Shown: positions 16,110 to 24,093, counted from the first letter of the stretch. The stretch is DNA of 38,704 nucleotides from CAKUFA01 sp963627465 (GCA_963627465.1 CAVGBO010000004.1:1-38704), one strand, 5' to 3'. Numbers and translations are program-made. The notes: a model not told the origin generated them from the sequence alone.

Positions 16110-17219
16110 ATGAAGAAGCTCATCTCGTTGCTGCTTGTTGTCTCTATGGCACTGTGCGCAATTTCTTTTGCTGCTGCCGATGAGACCACCTACCGTGTCG
16201 CAATGATCACCGACTACGGCGACATTACCGACCAGTCCTTCAACCAGACCACCTATGAAGCCTGCAAGGCTTTCGCTGAGGCCAACGGCGTTGACTTCAA
16301 GTATTACAAGCCCAATGGCGACTCCACTGCTGAGCGTGTTGCCATGGTGGAAACCGCTGTGGAAGATGGCTACAACGTCATCGTAATGCCCGGCTATGCT
16401 TTCGGCGGCACCATCGCTGAAGTGCAGGATATGTATCCTGAGGTAAGCTTCATCGCTCTGGACGTGAGCGAGGGCGACCTGGGTGACGGCGTTACCCTGA
16501 ACAGCAACGTGTACTGCGCTGTGTATCAGGAAGAACTGTGCGGCTACATGGCCGGCTACGCTGCTGTGAAGATGGGCTATCGTCATCCCGGCTTCCTGGG
16601 CGGCATGGCTGTTCCCGCTGTGATCCGTTACGGCTACGGCTTCGTGCAGGGCGTTGACGCTGCTGCTGCTGAACTGGGTCTGACCGACGTGGTTGTTGAA
16701 TACGGCTACGGCAACCAGTTCTATGGCGATGCTGACGTGACCGCTGTGATGGATACCTGGTATCAGACCCTGGGCGTGGATGTTGTGTTCGCCTGCGGCG
16801 GCGGCATCTACACCTCTGCTGCTGAAGCTGCTGCTAAGGTAGAAGGCGCAAAGGTCATCGGCGTTGACGTTGACCAGTCCGCTCAGATCGACGGCACCTA
16901 TGGCGCAGGCATGACCGTGACCAGCGCTATGAAGGGCTTGGGCGCAACCGTGAACAAGCTGCTGGCTGAAACCCTGGCTGGCAACTTCGCTAACTACGGC
17001 GGCAAGGTTGAGACCCTGGGTCTGGTTTCCGCTGACGATGCAAGCCTGAACTACGTTGGCCTGCCTGAGACCACCGCATGGTGCGATACCTTCACCCAGG
17101 AAGACTACAACAAGCTGGTTGCTGACATGTTCAACGGCACTGTGACCGTGTCCAACGACACCACCGCTATGCCTGCTGTGTCTGCTGTCACCGTGAATGA
17201 CCTGGGCAACATCAAGTAA
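16110..17219 (+). CDS. BMP-family nucleoside ABC transporter substrate-binding protein
   Basis: A 369-residue exported binding protein of the Bmp/PnrA/NupN type, which captures nucleosides outside the cell. Family stretches are YRVAMITDYGDITDQSFNQT, GYNVIVMPGYAFGGT, MAGYAAVKMGYRHPGFLGGM and VFACGGGIYTSAAEAA. The signal peptide runs to about residue 23 (SFAAA-DE) and looks like a signal peptidase I substrate. Cys16 is preceded by Met-Ala-Leu, which is not a lipobox, although homologues in Bacillota are usually lipoproteins. Alanine is written mostly as GCT, unlike the neighbouring permease genes, which suggests selection for high expression. ATG 16110 lies eight bases after AGAGGAG. Hairpins after the stop may keep its mRNA level above that of the ATPase. 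Confidence 0.95.
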   Translation: MKKLISLLLVVSMALCAISFAAADETTYRVAMITDYGDITDQSFNQTTYEACKAFAEANGVDFKYYKPNGDSTAERVAMVETAVEDGYNVIVMPGYAFGGTIAEVQDMYPEVSFIALDVSEGDLGDGVTLNSNVYCAVYQEELCGYMAGYAAVKMGYRHPGFLGGMAVPAVIRYGYGFVQGVDAAAAELGLTDVVVEYGYGNQFYGDADVTAVMDTWYQTLGVDVVFACGGGIYTSAAEAAAKVEGAKVIGVDVDQSAQIDGTYGAGMTVTSAMKGLGATVNKLLAETLAGNFANYGGKVETLGLVSADDASLNYVGLPETTAWCDTFTQEDYNKLVADMFNGTVTVSNDTTAMPAVSAVTVNDLGNIK

Positions 17220-17231
17220 ACCATGAATTCT

Positions 17232-17259
17232 CCGGGGGGAAGGTTCGCCTTCCTCTCGG
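17232..17259 (+). other. Stable UUCG-tetraloop hairpin after the binding-protein gene
   Basis: Bases 17232-17243 pair with 17248-17259 over 12 bp (two G-U pairs) around a TTCG loop. A run of only four T follows at 17263-17266, so it is at best a partial terminator or a 3' end protecting the upstream mRNA. Confidence 0.75.
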
Positions 17260-17265
17260 GGCTTT

Positions 17266-17310
17266 TGACAAGAGCCCCTGTTTCCCCTACGGAAGCGGGG
17301 GCTCTTGTCA
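17266..17310 (+). other. 13-bp perfect hairpin with an alternative pairing partner upstream
   Basis: TGACAAGAGCCCC (17266-17278) pairs perfectly with GGGGCTCTTGTCA (17298-17310). The same AGCCCC arm can instead pair with GGGGCT at 17258-17263, so two exclusive folds exist. No T run follows. Confidence 0.65.
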
Positions 17311-17408
17311 GAAAAATGATTCCGGCTCCATTGGGGGTTGAACTCTCGCACAGGCAGGGGACAGCCCAAACACCGCTGCAGCGGATCACCAGTTGGGAGG
17401 TATGCTTC

Positions 17409-18950
17409 TTGGAAAACCAGTACGCCATTGAAATGCTCAACATCACCAAGAGATTCCCGGGCATTGTGGCCAACGACAACATTACCTTGCAGCTGCGCAA
17501 GGGCGAAATCCATGCTTTGCTTGGTGAAAACGGCGCAGGCAAGTCCACGCTGATGAGCGTGCTTTTCGGCCTGTACCAGCCTGAAGAAGGCGTGATCAAG
17601 AAGGATGGAAAAGAGGTATCCATTAAGGATCCCAACGATGCCAACGCACTCGGCATCGGCATGGTGCATCAGCACTTCAAACTGGTGGAATGCTTCTCCG
17701 TGCTGGATAACATTATCATGGGCGTGGAGCCGACCAGTAAGCTGGGCTTCCTGAAGAAGAAGGAAGCACGGGAAAAGGTGCTTCAGCTGTCTGAACGTTA
17801 CGGCCTGCAGGTGGATCCGGATGCTATTGTTGAGGACATCACCGTGGGCATGCAGCAGCGGACGGAAATCCTCAAAATGCTCTACCGGGACAATGAGATT
17901 CTGATTTTCGATGAGCCTACCGCTGTGCTGACCCCTCAGGAGATTGACGACCTGATGCAGATCATGCGCAATCTGGCGGCAGAGGGCAAGTCCATTCTGT
18001 TCATTTCCCACAAGTTGAAGGAGATCATGGCCGTCAGTGACCGCTGCACGGTGCTCCGCAAGGGCAAGTGCATTGGCACGGTAGAGACCAAGGATACCAC
18101 GGAAGCGGAGCTTTCCGCCATGATGGTGGGACGTAACGTGGAATTCCATGTGCACAAGGAAGATTGCCCCGTTGGGGATGTGATTCTGGACATTGAGCAC
18201 ATGACGGTAGCCTCCAAGGTGCACAAGAACAATGCCGTACGGGATGTATCCCTTAAAGTGCGTGGCGGCGAAATCGTCTGCATCGCCGGTATTGACGGCA
18301 ACGGACAGACAGAGTTTGTCTATGGCCTGACAGGACTGGAACCCTTGGTTTCTGGCAAAATCACCTTTGACGGCAAGGACGTTACCCGCATGCCCATTCG
18401 TGCAAGGAATGCTATGGGCATGAGTCACATTCCGGAAGACCGTCACAAGCACGGTCTTGTGCTGGATTATACACTGGAAGATAATATTGTGCTTCAGCGG
18501 TATTGGGAGCCGGAGTTCACCCATTCCGGATTCCTGCGCCGCAAGAACATCCGCAGCTATGCGGAGCGGTTGATTGATCAGTACGACATCCGCTCCAGTC
18601 AAGGTCCTTTGACCAACACCCGGAGCATGTCTGGCGGCAACCAGCAGAAGGCCATTGTCGCCCGGGAAATTGATAAGGAGCCGAAACTGCTGATTGCCGT
18701 TCAGCCTACCCGCGGCTTGGACGTAGGTGCTATCGAATACATCCATAAGCAGATTGTGGCGCAGCGGAACGCTGGCAAGGCCGTGCTGCTGGTGTCTCTG
18801 GAAATGGATGAGGTGCTGGACGTATCCGACCGTATTCTGGTCATGTATGAGGGCGAAATCGTCGGCGAGCTGGATCCGAAGAAGACCACGGCCGAGGAGC
18901 TTGGCCTGTACATGGCAGGCGCCAAGAGAGACAGCAGGAAGGAGCATTGA
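17409..18950 (+). CDS. Nucleoside ABC transporter ATP-binding protein (double ATPase)
   Basis: A 513-residue protein with two ABC domains, as in NupO/RbsA-type importers. The first domain has Walker A GENGAGKST, a degenerate signature VGMQQR typical of this subfamily, and Walker B ILIFDEPTAVLT. The second has the family's degenerate Walker A GIDGNGQTE, signature MSGGNQQKAIVARE and LLIAVQPTRGLDVGA. It energises the two permeases that follow. The start is taken as TTG 17409, eight bases after GGGAGG (17395-17400); the reading frame is open further upstream, but that part runs through the hairpins and is not family-like. It overlaps the next gene by one base (TGATG). Confidence 0.94.
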   Translation: MENQYAIEMLNITKRFPGIVANDNITLQLRKGEIHALLGENGAGKSTLMSVLFGLYQPEEGVIKKDGKEVSIKDPNDANALGIGMVHQHFKLVECFSVLDNIIMGVEPTSKLGFLKKKEAREKVLQLSERYGLQVDPDAIVEDITVGMQQRTEILKMLYRDNEILIFDEPTAVLTPQEIDDLMQIMRNLAAEGKSILFISHKLKEIMAVSDRCTVLRKGKCIGTVETKDTTEAELSAMMVGRNVEFHVHKEDCPVGDVILDIEHMTVASKVHKNNAVRDVSLKVRGGEIVCIAGIDGNGQTEFVYGLTGLEPLVSGKITFDGKDVTRMPIRARNAMGMSHIPEDRHKHGLVLDYTLEDNIVLQRYWEPEFTHSGFLRRKNIRSYAERLIDQYDIRSSQGPLTNTRSMSGGNQQKAIVAREIDKEPKLLIAVQPTRGLDVGAIEYIHKQIVAQRNAGKAVLLVSLEMDEVLDVSDRILVMYEGEIVGELDPKKTTAEELGLYMAGAKRDSRKEH

Positions 18951-20122
18951 TGGTTATGGACGCAACGAAAAAGAAAAACCGCACGCCGTTTTTTGCACAG
19001 CCTGCTGTGCAGACGCTGATGGCTTCGCTCTTTTGCGTGCTGTTCGGTTTGGTGCTGGGGTTCATTGTGCTGCTGATTATTCAGCCGGGCACCAACCCGG
19101 AAACAGGCAATCTTTACGCATGGGAAGCCATTATGGCTATCATCAAGAATTTCTTCAAGTTCAACAACCATGCCAGCCGGGTGAAAAACTTCGGCAACAC
19201 CTTGGTGAAGACGGCACCCCTGCTCATGTGCAGCCTGTCCGTGCTCTTTGCTTACAAGGTTGGTCTGTTTAACATTGGTGCTGCCGGCCAGTACGTGGTG
19301 GGTGCAGGCGCAAGCTTGTATCTGGCACTGGGGCTTCAACTGCCTTGGTATGTGTGCCTGCTGGCCGCAGCCGTGGCAGGTGCTGTCTGGGGCGCTATCT
19401 CCGGTGTGCTGAAGGCTTATCGACATGTAAATGAGGTCATCTCCTGCATCATGCTGAACTGGATCGGCTTGTATGCGGTGAACAGCCTGCTGGCTTCGGT
19501 AAAGGATCCTGCGAGCCCCTACACCCTGAAGATTAAGGAGAACGCCGCATCTTCCGTGCTGCCCAGCCTTGGTCTGACCAAGCTGTTCCCCGGCAACAAG
19601 TACGTAACCCTTGCCATTCCGCTGGCCATCCTCTTTGCTGTGCTGGTATGGGTGCTGCTGAGCAAGACCAAGTTCGGTTATGAACTGAAGGCTACGGGTC
19701 TCAATAAGAATGCTGCTAAGTACTGCGGTATGCGGGAAAAGCGGAACATCATCCTGACCATGGCCATTGCCGGTGCCTTGGCAGGCATTGGCGCAGGCAT
19801 GCTGTACCTGACGGGCTATGAGGAGTGGAGCTGCACCCAGGCATCTGTGCCTGCTATGGGCTTTAATGGCATTGCGGCAGCCTTCCTTGGCGGATTGCAT
19901 CCCATTGGTTCCATTTTCTCTGCATTCTTCATTCAGCATATTACCAGCGGCGGCGCTTACGTGGATAAGACCATGTATTGCTCCCAGATTTCCGACTTTA
20001 TCTCTGCTGTGATCATTTACAGCTGCGGCTTTGTGCTCTTCATTAAGCAGAATGCGCAGCGCATTCGCAATCGCCGCATTGAAAGAAGCCTTCAGCTGAC
20101 GAAGGGAGGCGAAGCCGCATGA
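18950..20122 (+). CDS. Nucleoside ABC transporter permease (first subunit)
   Basis: A 390-residue polytopic membrane protein of the BPD-transp-2 family, like NupP. After a basic N-terminus it has about nine spans. Family stretches are KTAPLLMCSLSVLFAYKVGL, FNIGAAGQYVVGAGASLYLA, HVNEVISCIMLNWIGLYAV and FNGIAAAFLGGLHPIGSIFS, the last being the cytoplasmic coupling region. ATG 18950 overlaps the stop of the ATPase gene and lies five bases after AAGGAG; ATG 18956 is a possible alternative. It overlaps the next permease gene by four bases (ATGA), so translation is coupled along the operon. Confidence 0.94.
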   Translation: MVMDATKKKNRTPFFAQPAVQTLMASLFCVLFGLVLGFIVLLIIQPGTNPETGNLYAWEAIMAIIKNFFKFNNHASRVKNFGNTLVKTAPLLMCSLSVLFAYKVGLFNIGAAGQYVVGAGASLYLALGLQLPWYVCLLAAAVAGAVWGAISGVLKAYRHVNEVISCIMLNWIGLYAVNSLLASVKDPASPYTLKIKENAASSVLPSLGLTKLFPGNKYVTLAIPLAILFAVLVWVLLSKTKFGYELKATGLNKNAAKYCGMREKRNIILTMAIAGALAGIGAGMLYLTGYEEWSCTQASVPAMGFNGIAAAFLGGLHPIGSIFSAFFIQHITSGGAYVDKTMYCSQISDFISAVIIYSCGFVLFIKQNAQRIRNRRIERSLQLTKGGEAA

Positions 20123-21060
20123 TCCTGCTGATTCAGTACATGTTGATTTTCGCGTCCGTGCTCCTTCTGGTGGCACTGGGCGGCTGCTTCTCCGAGCATT
20201 CCGGCGTGATTAACATCGGCTTGGAAGGCATCATGGTGTTTGGCGCACTGGGCGGCGCACTGGTCATGCGGTATCTGCCGGATGGAACGGCCGCGGTGTG
20301 GGTGATTCTCTTGTCTGTGCTGGCGGCGGTTGCTTTCGGCATGCTGTTCTCCCTGCTGCTGGGTGTGGCGGCCATTAACTTCAAGGCGGATCAGACGCTG
20401 GTCGGCACGGCCATGAACCTGCTGGGCACGGCTGCGGCCACCGTGATTGTGAAGGCCATCAACACCGCTGAAAATCCGGACAATGTGTCCGCAACCATTC
20501 AGTATGTGCAGGCCAAGAAAGCCTTCCTGGTGAACATCGGCGAATTTGAATTCAACTGGTTCATGGCACTGGCTTTCGCGCTGCTGCTGATCTCCTACGT
20601 GCTGCTGTACAAGACCCGGTTCGGCCTTCGCCTGCAGGCATGCGGCGAGCATCCCCAGGCGGCTGACTCCGTGGGCATTAACGTGTACAAGATGCGCTAT
20701 GCCGGCGTGCTGATTTCCGGCGTGCTGGGCGGTATCGGCGGCCTGGTGTACATCACGGCAGGCGTCAGCGAGTGGAAATTCGAAAACGGTGTGGCCGGCT
20801 TTGGCTTCCTGGCTTTGGCTGTGATGATCTTCGGCCAGTGGAAGCCTTTGCGCATTGCACTGGCGGCACTGCTCTTCGGCCTGTTCCGCAGCCTAAGCAA
20901 CGTGTACATGGGCTTTGACCTGCTGCAGCAGCTGAACCTGCCGGGCACGGTGTACAACATGCTGCCCTACATCATCTCCCTGGTTGTGCTGGCACTGACC
21001 AGCAAGCGGGTGCATGCACCGAAGGCTGAAGGTATTCCCTACGATAAAGGCAGTAGATAA
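20119..21060 (+). CDS. Nucleoside ABC transporter permease (second subunit)
   Basis: A 313-residue polytopic protein, the NupQ-like partner permease. It begins directly in the first membrane span and carries LLVALGGCFSEHSGVINIGL, EGIMVFGALGGALVMRYL, RFGLRLQACGEHPQAADSVG (coupling region) and FGFLALAVMIFGQWKPLRI. With the first permease it forms the membrane channel of the importer. ATG 20119 overlaps the previous stop by four bases and follows GAAGGGAGG. It ends the four-gene unit; a strong terminator lies 15 bases after the stop. Confidence 0.94.
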   Translation: MILLIQYMLIFASVLLLVALGGCFSEHSGVINIGLEGIMVFGALGGALVMRYLPDGTAAVWVILLSVLAAVAFGMLFSLLLGVAAINFKADQTLVGTAMNLLGTAAATVIVKAINTAENPDNVSATIQYVQAKKAFLVNIGEFEFNWFMALAFALLLISYVLLYKTRFGLRLQACGEHPQAADSVGINVYKMRYAGVLISGVLGGIGGLVYITAGVSEWKFENGVAGFGFLALAVMIFGQWKPLRIALAALLFGLFRSLSNVYMGFDLLQQLNLPGTVYNMLPYIISLVVLALTSKRVHAPKAEGIPYDKGSR

Positions 21061-21074
21061 CATCCATTGCGAAC

Positions 21075-21115
21075 AAATCGGAGCTTCTTTGACGGAGCTC
21101 CGATTTTTATTTTTG
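21075..21115 (+). terminator. Rho-independent terminator of the nucleoside transporter operon
   Basis: AAATCGGAGCT (21075-21085) pairs with AGCTCCGATTT (21096-21106), followed by TTATTTTT. Confidence 0.95.
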
Positions 21116-21172
21116 CAATCATTTGCAACATTTCTGCAACATTTGGCATAAACCCAAAGAAGGAACTTGCAA
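21114..21172. promoter_or_regulatory. Array of four TGCAA repeats upstream of the VanY-like gene
   Basis: TGCAA occurs at 21114, 21124, 21135 and 21168, each followed by an AT-rich ATTT-like tail. Spacings are 10, 11 and 33 bases, so all lie on about the same helix face, and the last copy overlaps the -35 box. This looks like a site for a regulator bound in tandem. Confidence 0.45.
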
Positions 21173-21195
21173 TTTCATGGCGAATCAAATACAAT
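21167..21195 (+). promoter_or_regulatory. Promoter for the VanY-like gene
   Basis: TTGCAA (21167-21172), a 17-base spacer and TACAAT (21190-21195). The leader to the start codon is then about 95 bases. Confidence 0.7.
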
Positions 21196-21295
21196 AGAAG
21201 ACGGTTGATTTTGTTCCTTTGCGCGCATGTGCAGCCGAGGAGGAAGATCATTTTATCTGTTGACGATTACCTTGCAAAAGGCAGGTGTGTATTTC

Positions 21296-22426
21296 ATGCG
21301 GAAACAGAAACGTGACCCCATGAAGGTTGTTGTTCGGTGGACGGTCATCCTGATTGTGGTGGCAGTGGCGGCATCCCTGGTGGGCTCCGGCATTACGGCG
21401 TACCGGAAGAATCTGCTGGCGACCAAGCAGAACGAGGCGCAGGAGATTAACGAAGAACGGGATCGTCAGTATGCGGTGGATTTGGCGGAGTTCGAGCGTG
21501 CTTCTGCCAGCGGTGCCAATCTGGCTTGGCCTGCCCAGAAAACAGAGGGATGGGATATCATTGACTTGACCAACTATCCCTTGGAAAATCCGGGCTCCAT
21601 CACCATGACTCGTCAGGATACCATGTACAGCGGCATGCTGCTGGTGAATCAGTGGCATTCCCGGCCGGATGACTTTGACGACTCCGGTGTGACCAGCGTG
21701 GGCAGCTATACCGGCGGCAAAATTGGCGTGGCCAATTACAACATCAAGCTGTTCCCTGTGGCGATTTCTGCCCTGCAGGATGCGGTGAGTGCTGCGAATG
21801 AAGCCGGTTATTCCCACTACATGGTGTCGGAAGGCTACCGCAGCTGGGACGACCAGAACACCCTGTTCCAGAAGGCACTGGATCGGCTGAAGAACAATTA
21901 TTCCGGCGATGCACTGATTGAGCGTGCCAAGAAGGATGTTAACTACCCAGGCACCAGTGAGTTCAACAGCGGCCTTGCCTTTACCCTGCGGCTGTACAGC
22001 CGGACGGACGCTTCCATTGGCAAGCCGGCCTATTCCACCACGGAAGCCGGTCAGTGGATGAATGAAAACTGCTGGAAGTACGGTCTGGTGTTCCGCTTCC
22101 CCCTGTCTGATTTCCCGCTGAAGGGAACGGCAGATAAGAGCTACAAGACGGGCATTACCGCACAGCTGAACCTGTACCGCTATGTGGGCAAGGGCAATGC
22201 GGCGGTGATGCATGTGCTGGACTACTGCATGGAAGAATACATCGAGTACCTGCAGGAGCATCCCCACATTGCCGTGTTTGAGGATGGTACTCTCCGGTAC
22301 GAAATCTACCGCCAGTACGTGGGGGACGATGCAGAAAGCTTCACGGTGCCTACTATGAGCCGTGCATCGGACTACACGGTATCCCTGGATAACATGGGCG
22401 GCGTGATTATCGTTTACGAGTATTGA
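21296..22426 (+). CDS. VanY/M15-family protein lacking the zinc and catalytic residues (probable pseudoenzyme)
   Basis: A 376-residue protein with a basic N-terminus, one membrane span (about 10-36), a short charged coiled-coil-like stretch and an extracellular domain of the D-Ala-D-Ala carboxypeptidase (VanY) fold. The EGYRSWDDQ motif is kept, with Arg182 and Gln187 that bind the peptide carboxylate. The metal motif SEHxxGLAxD reads SEFNSGLAFTL: His is Phe223 and Asp is Thr230. The EPWHFRYVG motif reads QLNLYRYVG: catalytic Glu is Gln290 and the last zinc His is Leu293. The gene is intact and has promoter and terminator, so this looks like a selected binding protein rather than a decaying gene. 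A role in sensing or holding peptidoglycan stems is inference. ATG 21296 follows AGGTG at eight bases. Confidence 0.85.
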   Translation: MRKQKRDPMKVVVRWTVILIVVAVAASLVGSGITAYRKNLLATKQNEAQEINEERDRQYAVDLAEFERASASGANLAWPAQKTEGWDIIDLTNYPLENPGSITMTRQDTMYSGMLLVNQWHSRPDDFDDSGVTSVGSYTGGKIGVANYNIKLFPVAISALQDAVSAANEAGYSHYMVSEGYRSWDDQNTLFQKALDRLKNNYSGDALIERAKKDVNYPGTSEFNSGLAFTLRLYSRTDASIGKPAYSTTEAGQWMNENCWKYGLVFRFPLSDFPLKGTADKSYKTGITAQLNLYRYVGKGNAAVMHVLDYCMEEYIEYLQEHPHIAVFEDGTLRYEIYRQYVGDDAESFTVPTMSRASDYTVSLDNMGGVIIVYEY

Positions 22427-22435
22427 TGAGCAATC

Positions 22436-22470
22436 AAAAAACAGGCTGGATTTTTCACAGCCTGTTTTTT
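22436..22470. terminator. Bidirectional terminator after the VanY-like gene
   Basis: AAAAAACAGGCTG (22436-22448) pairs with CAGCCTGTTTTTT (22458-22470), with A and T runs on both sides. It serves this gene and the convergent nitroreductase gene. Confidence 0.93.
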
Positions 22471-22475
22471 AATGG

Positions 22476-23222
22476 CTATTTTCGCAGCTCCATCCAAATG
22501 ATGGGATCATGGACGCTTTGCCGACCTCGCCAGCAGTGGGGCGATGTCAACGCCAATTCGGCATGGCACAGGGCAATGCCCAGATCCAGCATGGATTGAA
22601 CTGGTGCATCAAAGGAAAAGCGATAGTTGCCCATGTGCATGGTGACCGGCTGACTGTTTTGCTCGGAAGGGGCAAGGCGCACGGCCTCCGCCACACGGCG
22701 AAGCTCTTCCGGCCACAGTGTGGGATCACCTTTGCAGAAACGCTCCACGTTCTTCCTCTTCCGCTGGGGAGGCTTCCGGTCTGCCGGATGCCCTAAAGCG
22801 ATGATTGCCTGCACCTGTTCACCGGCTCGGAGGGGGACGTTCAACTGCTTCTTCTTATAGGTGGATGCAATCCAGCAGCTGCCAAACCCGGCAGCAGTAG
22901 CCTCCAGGCACAAAGCTTCCCCAAGAATACCGGCATGGATGACGGCGTTCGGCACAGCCGTATCCGCAATGACCGCTGCCACTGTGGTGCAGCCAATGAC
23001 CCGTCCCATGTTCAGCAGCGTGCCGGTGAACAGATCCTCTGCTACATGCAGCAGCGCAAGCCGTGCACCAGGCAAGGTGTAGCGACCGGCAACATAGCTG
23101 ATGCTTGCCCAGTCCGCAATGCTGAAGGGATCCCCAAAGCTTCGGCAGGAATAGCGGGCAGGAATGGCTTCTGCCAACACCCTGCGCCGAGAGGGTGAAA
23201 ATAACGTCTCCAACGTGTTCAT
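22476..23222 (-). CDS. Nitroreductase-family protein
   Basis: A 248-residue FMN-dependent oxidoreductase-fold protein. The N-terminal ARYSCRSF and the second-half VRLAPSEQNSQPVTMHM are the paired FMN-contact regions, and the order resembles the TM1586-like nitroreductase branch in which two half-domains make up one chain. The central GILGEALCLEATAAGFGSCW is the family helix. The electron acceptor is unknown. The ATG at 23222 overlaps the stop of the sirtuin gene by four bases and follows GGAGG at seven bases, so the two genes form one transcript. A role with the sirtuin in NAD-linked redox metabolism is only inference. Confidence 0.88.
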   Translation of the reverse strand: MNTLETLFSPSRRRVLAEAIPARYSCRSFGDPFSIADWASISYVAGRYTLPGARLALLHVAEDLFTGTLLNMGRVIGCTTVAAVIADTAVPNAVIHAGILGEALCLEATAAGFGSCWIASTYKKKQLNVPLRAGEQVQAIIALGHPADRKPPQRKRKNVERFCKGDPTLWPEELRRVAEAVRLAPSEQNSQPVTMHMGNYRFSFDAPVQSMLDLGIALCHAELALTSPHCWRGRQSVHDPIIWMELRK

Positions 23223-23965
23223 GGCGCATCCTCCAAAGGCGTAACGGTAAGCTGACCCAGCACCTGACCTACACGCTCATGCATCACCAATTCGGCAGCG
23301 GAGTCCATGGGCGTAGCATCCCGATTGATCAGCACGAGGTGCCGCCCACGGAAGTAACGCAGCAGTCCGGCGGCTGGGTATACGGTGAGGCTGGTGCCGG
23401 CAACGATGAGCAGGTCGGCTTTACGCAGCACGTGGATGGCTGCGGACAGGGTGTCGCCATCCAGGGATTCTTCATAAAGCACCACATCCGGCTTGATGAT
23501 GCCGCCGCAGGTGCAAAGGGGCACGGGACGGGGATCGTCACGAATCTGCTCCGGCGTGAAGCTTTTACCGCAGGCCATGCAGTGATTCCGCCAGATACTG
23601 CCGTGCAATTCCAACACGCATTTGCTGCCTGCCTTCTGATGCAGACCGTCAATGTTCTGGGTGATCACGGTCTGTAAGCGGCCAGCTTGCTCCAATTCCG
23701 CAAGCTTTATGTGCGCGGCGTTGGGCTTGCAGTCAAGAGGCAGCATCTTTGCACGGTAAAAGCGATAAAACTCCTCAGGATGTTCCTGAAAGAAAGTGCG
23801 GCTGAGAATCTCCTCCGGCGGATAAGCAAAGTGCTGATGGTAAAGTCCGTCTACGCTGCGGAAGTCGGGGATGCCGCTTTCCGTGCTGACGCCGGCACCG
23901 CCGAAGAAGACCATACGGTGACTCTCATCAATCAGCTGCTGCAACCGTTCAACAGGCGTATTCAC
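23219..23965 (-). CDS. NAD-dependent protein deacylase (sirtuin)
   Basis: A 248-residue Sir2-family enzyme that removes acyl groups from lysines using NAD+. Seen are the NAD loop GGAGVSTESGIPDFRS (from residue 22), TQNIDGLH, the catalytic His in LELHGS, the four-Cys zinc site (CMAC and CTC) and GTSLTVYPAAGLL. GTG 23965 is chosen because AAGGAGG (23980-23974 on the minus strand) lies exactly eight bases before it, and the resulting N-terminus is typical for bacterial sirtuins; ATG 23989 would place the start before that site. It is transcribed from the minus-strand promoter at 24011-24040 and overlaps the nitroreductase gene. Confidence 0.95.
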   Translation of the reverse strand: MNTPVERLQQLIDESHRMVFFGGAGVSTESGIPDFRSVDGLYHQHFAYPPEEILSRTFFQEHPEEFYRFYRAKMLPLDCKPNAAHIKLAELEQAGRLQTVITQNIDGLHQKAGSKCVLELHGSIWRNHCMACGKSFTPEQIRDDPRPVPLCTCGGIIKPDVVLYEESLDGDTLSAAIHVLRKADLLIVAGTSLTVYPAAGLLRYFRGRHLVLINRDATPMDSAAELVMHERVGQVLGQLTVTPLEDAP

Positions 23966-24010
23966 AGGGCATGCCTCCTTATGCTCCATTACACGTTTCT
24001 CGATGGCCTT

Positions 24011-24040
24011 ATTATACCAGCAGCCACGGAGGAAGAGCAA
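24011..24040 (-). promoter_or_regulatory. Promoter for the sirtuin-nitroreductase pair
   Basis: On the minus strand TTGCTC (24040-24035), an 18-base spacer and TATAAT (24016-24011) preceded by TGG, an extended -10. Confidence 0.72.
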
Positions 24041-24093
24041 GAAGAAAACGCAAAACAGACCGAATTCTTCTTTCGCTTTTGCCGCAAATGCGC

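Noticed and set aside
15905..16110. Purine riboswitch or long structured leader before the nucleoside transporter.
   Set aside because: The leader after the promoter is only about 40 bases and lacks the conserved three-way junction sequence.
16086..18947. A very long open frame on the minus strand opposite the binding-protein and ATPase genes (about 950 codons).
   Set aside because: It mirrors codon bias of the real genes, shows no family motif, has a His/Val/Leu-rich shadow composition and runs across two unrelated genes. Similar shadows lie opposite 13276-15033, 25307-27157, 29290-31074 and 31993-33789.
21250..21315. Short leader ORF starting with ATT after a strong GAGGAGG site upstream of the VanY-like gene.
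   Set aside because: It would need a rare ATT start and overlaps the real start; nothing supports the peptide. The site may simply be chance or a remnant.
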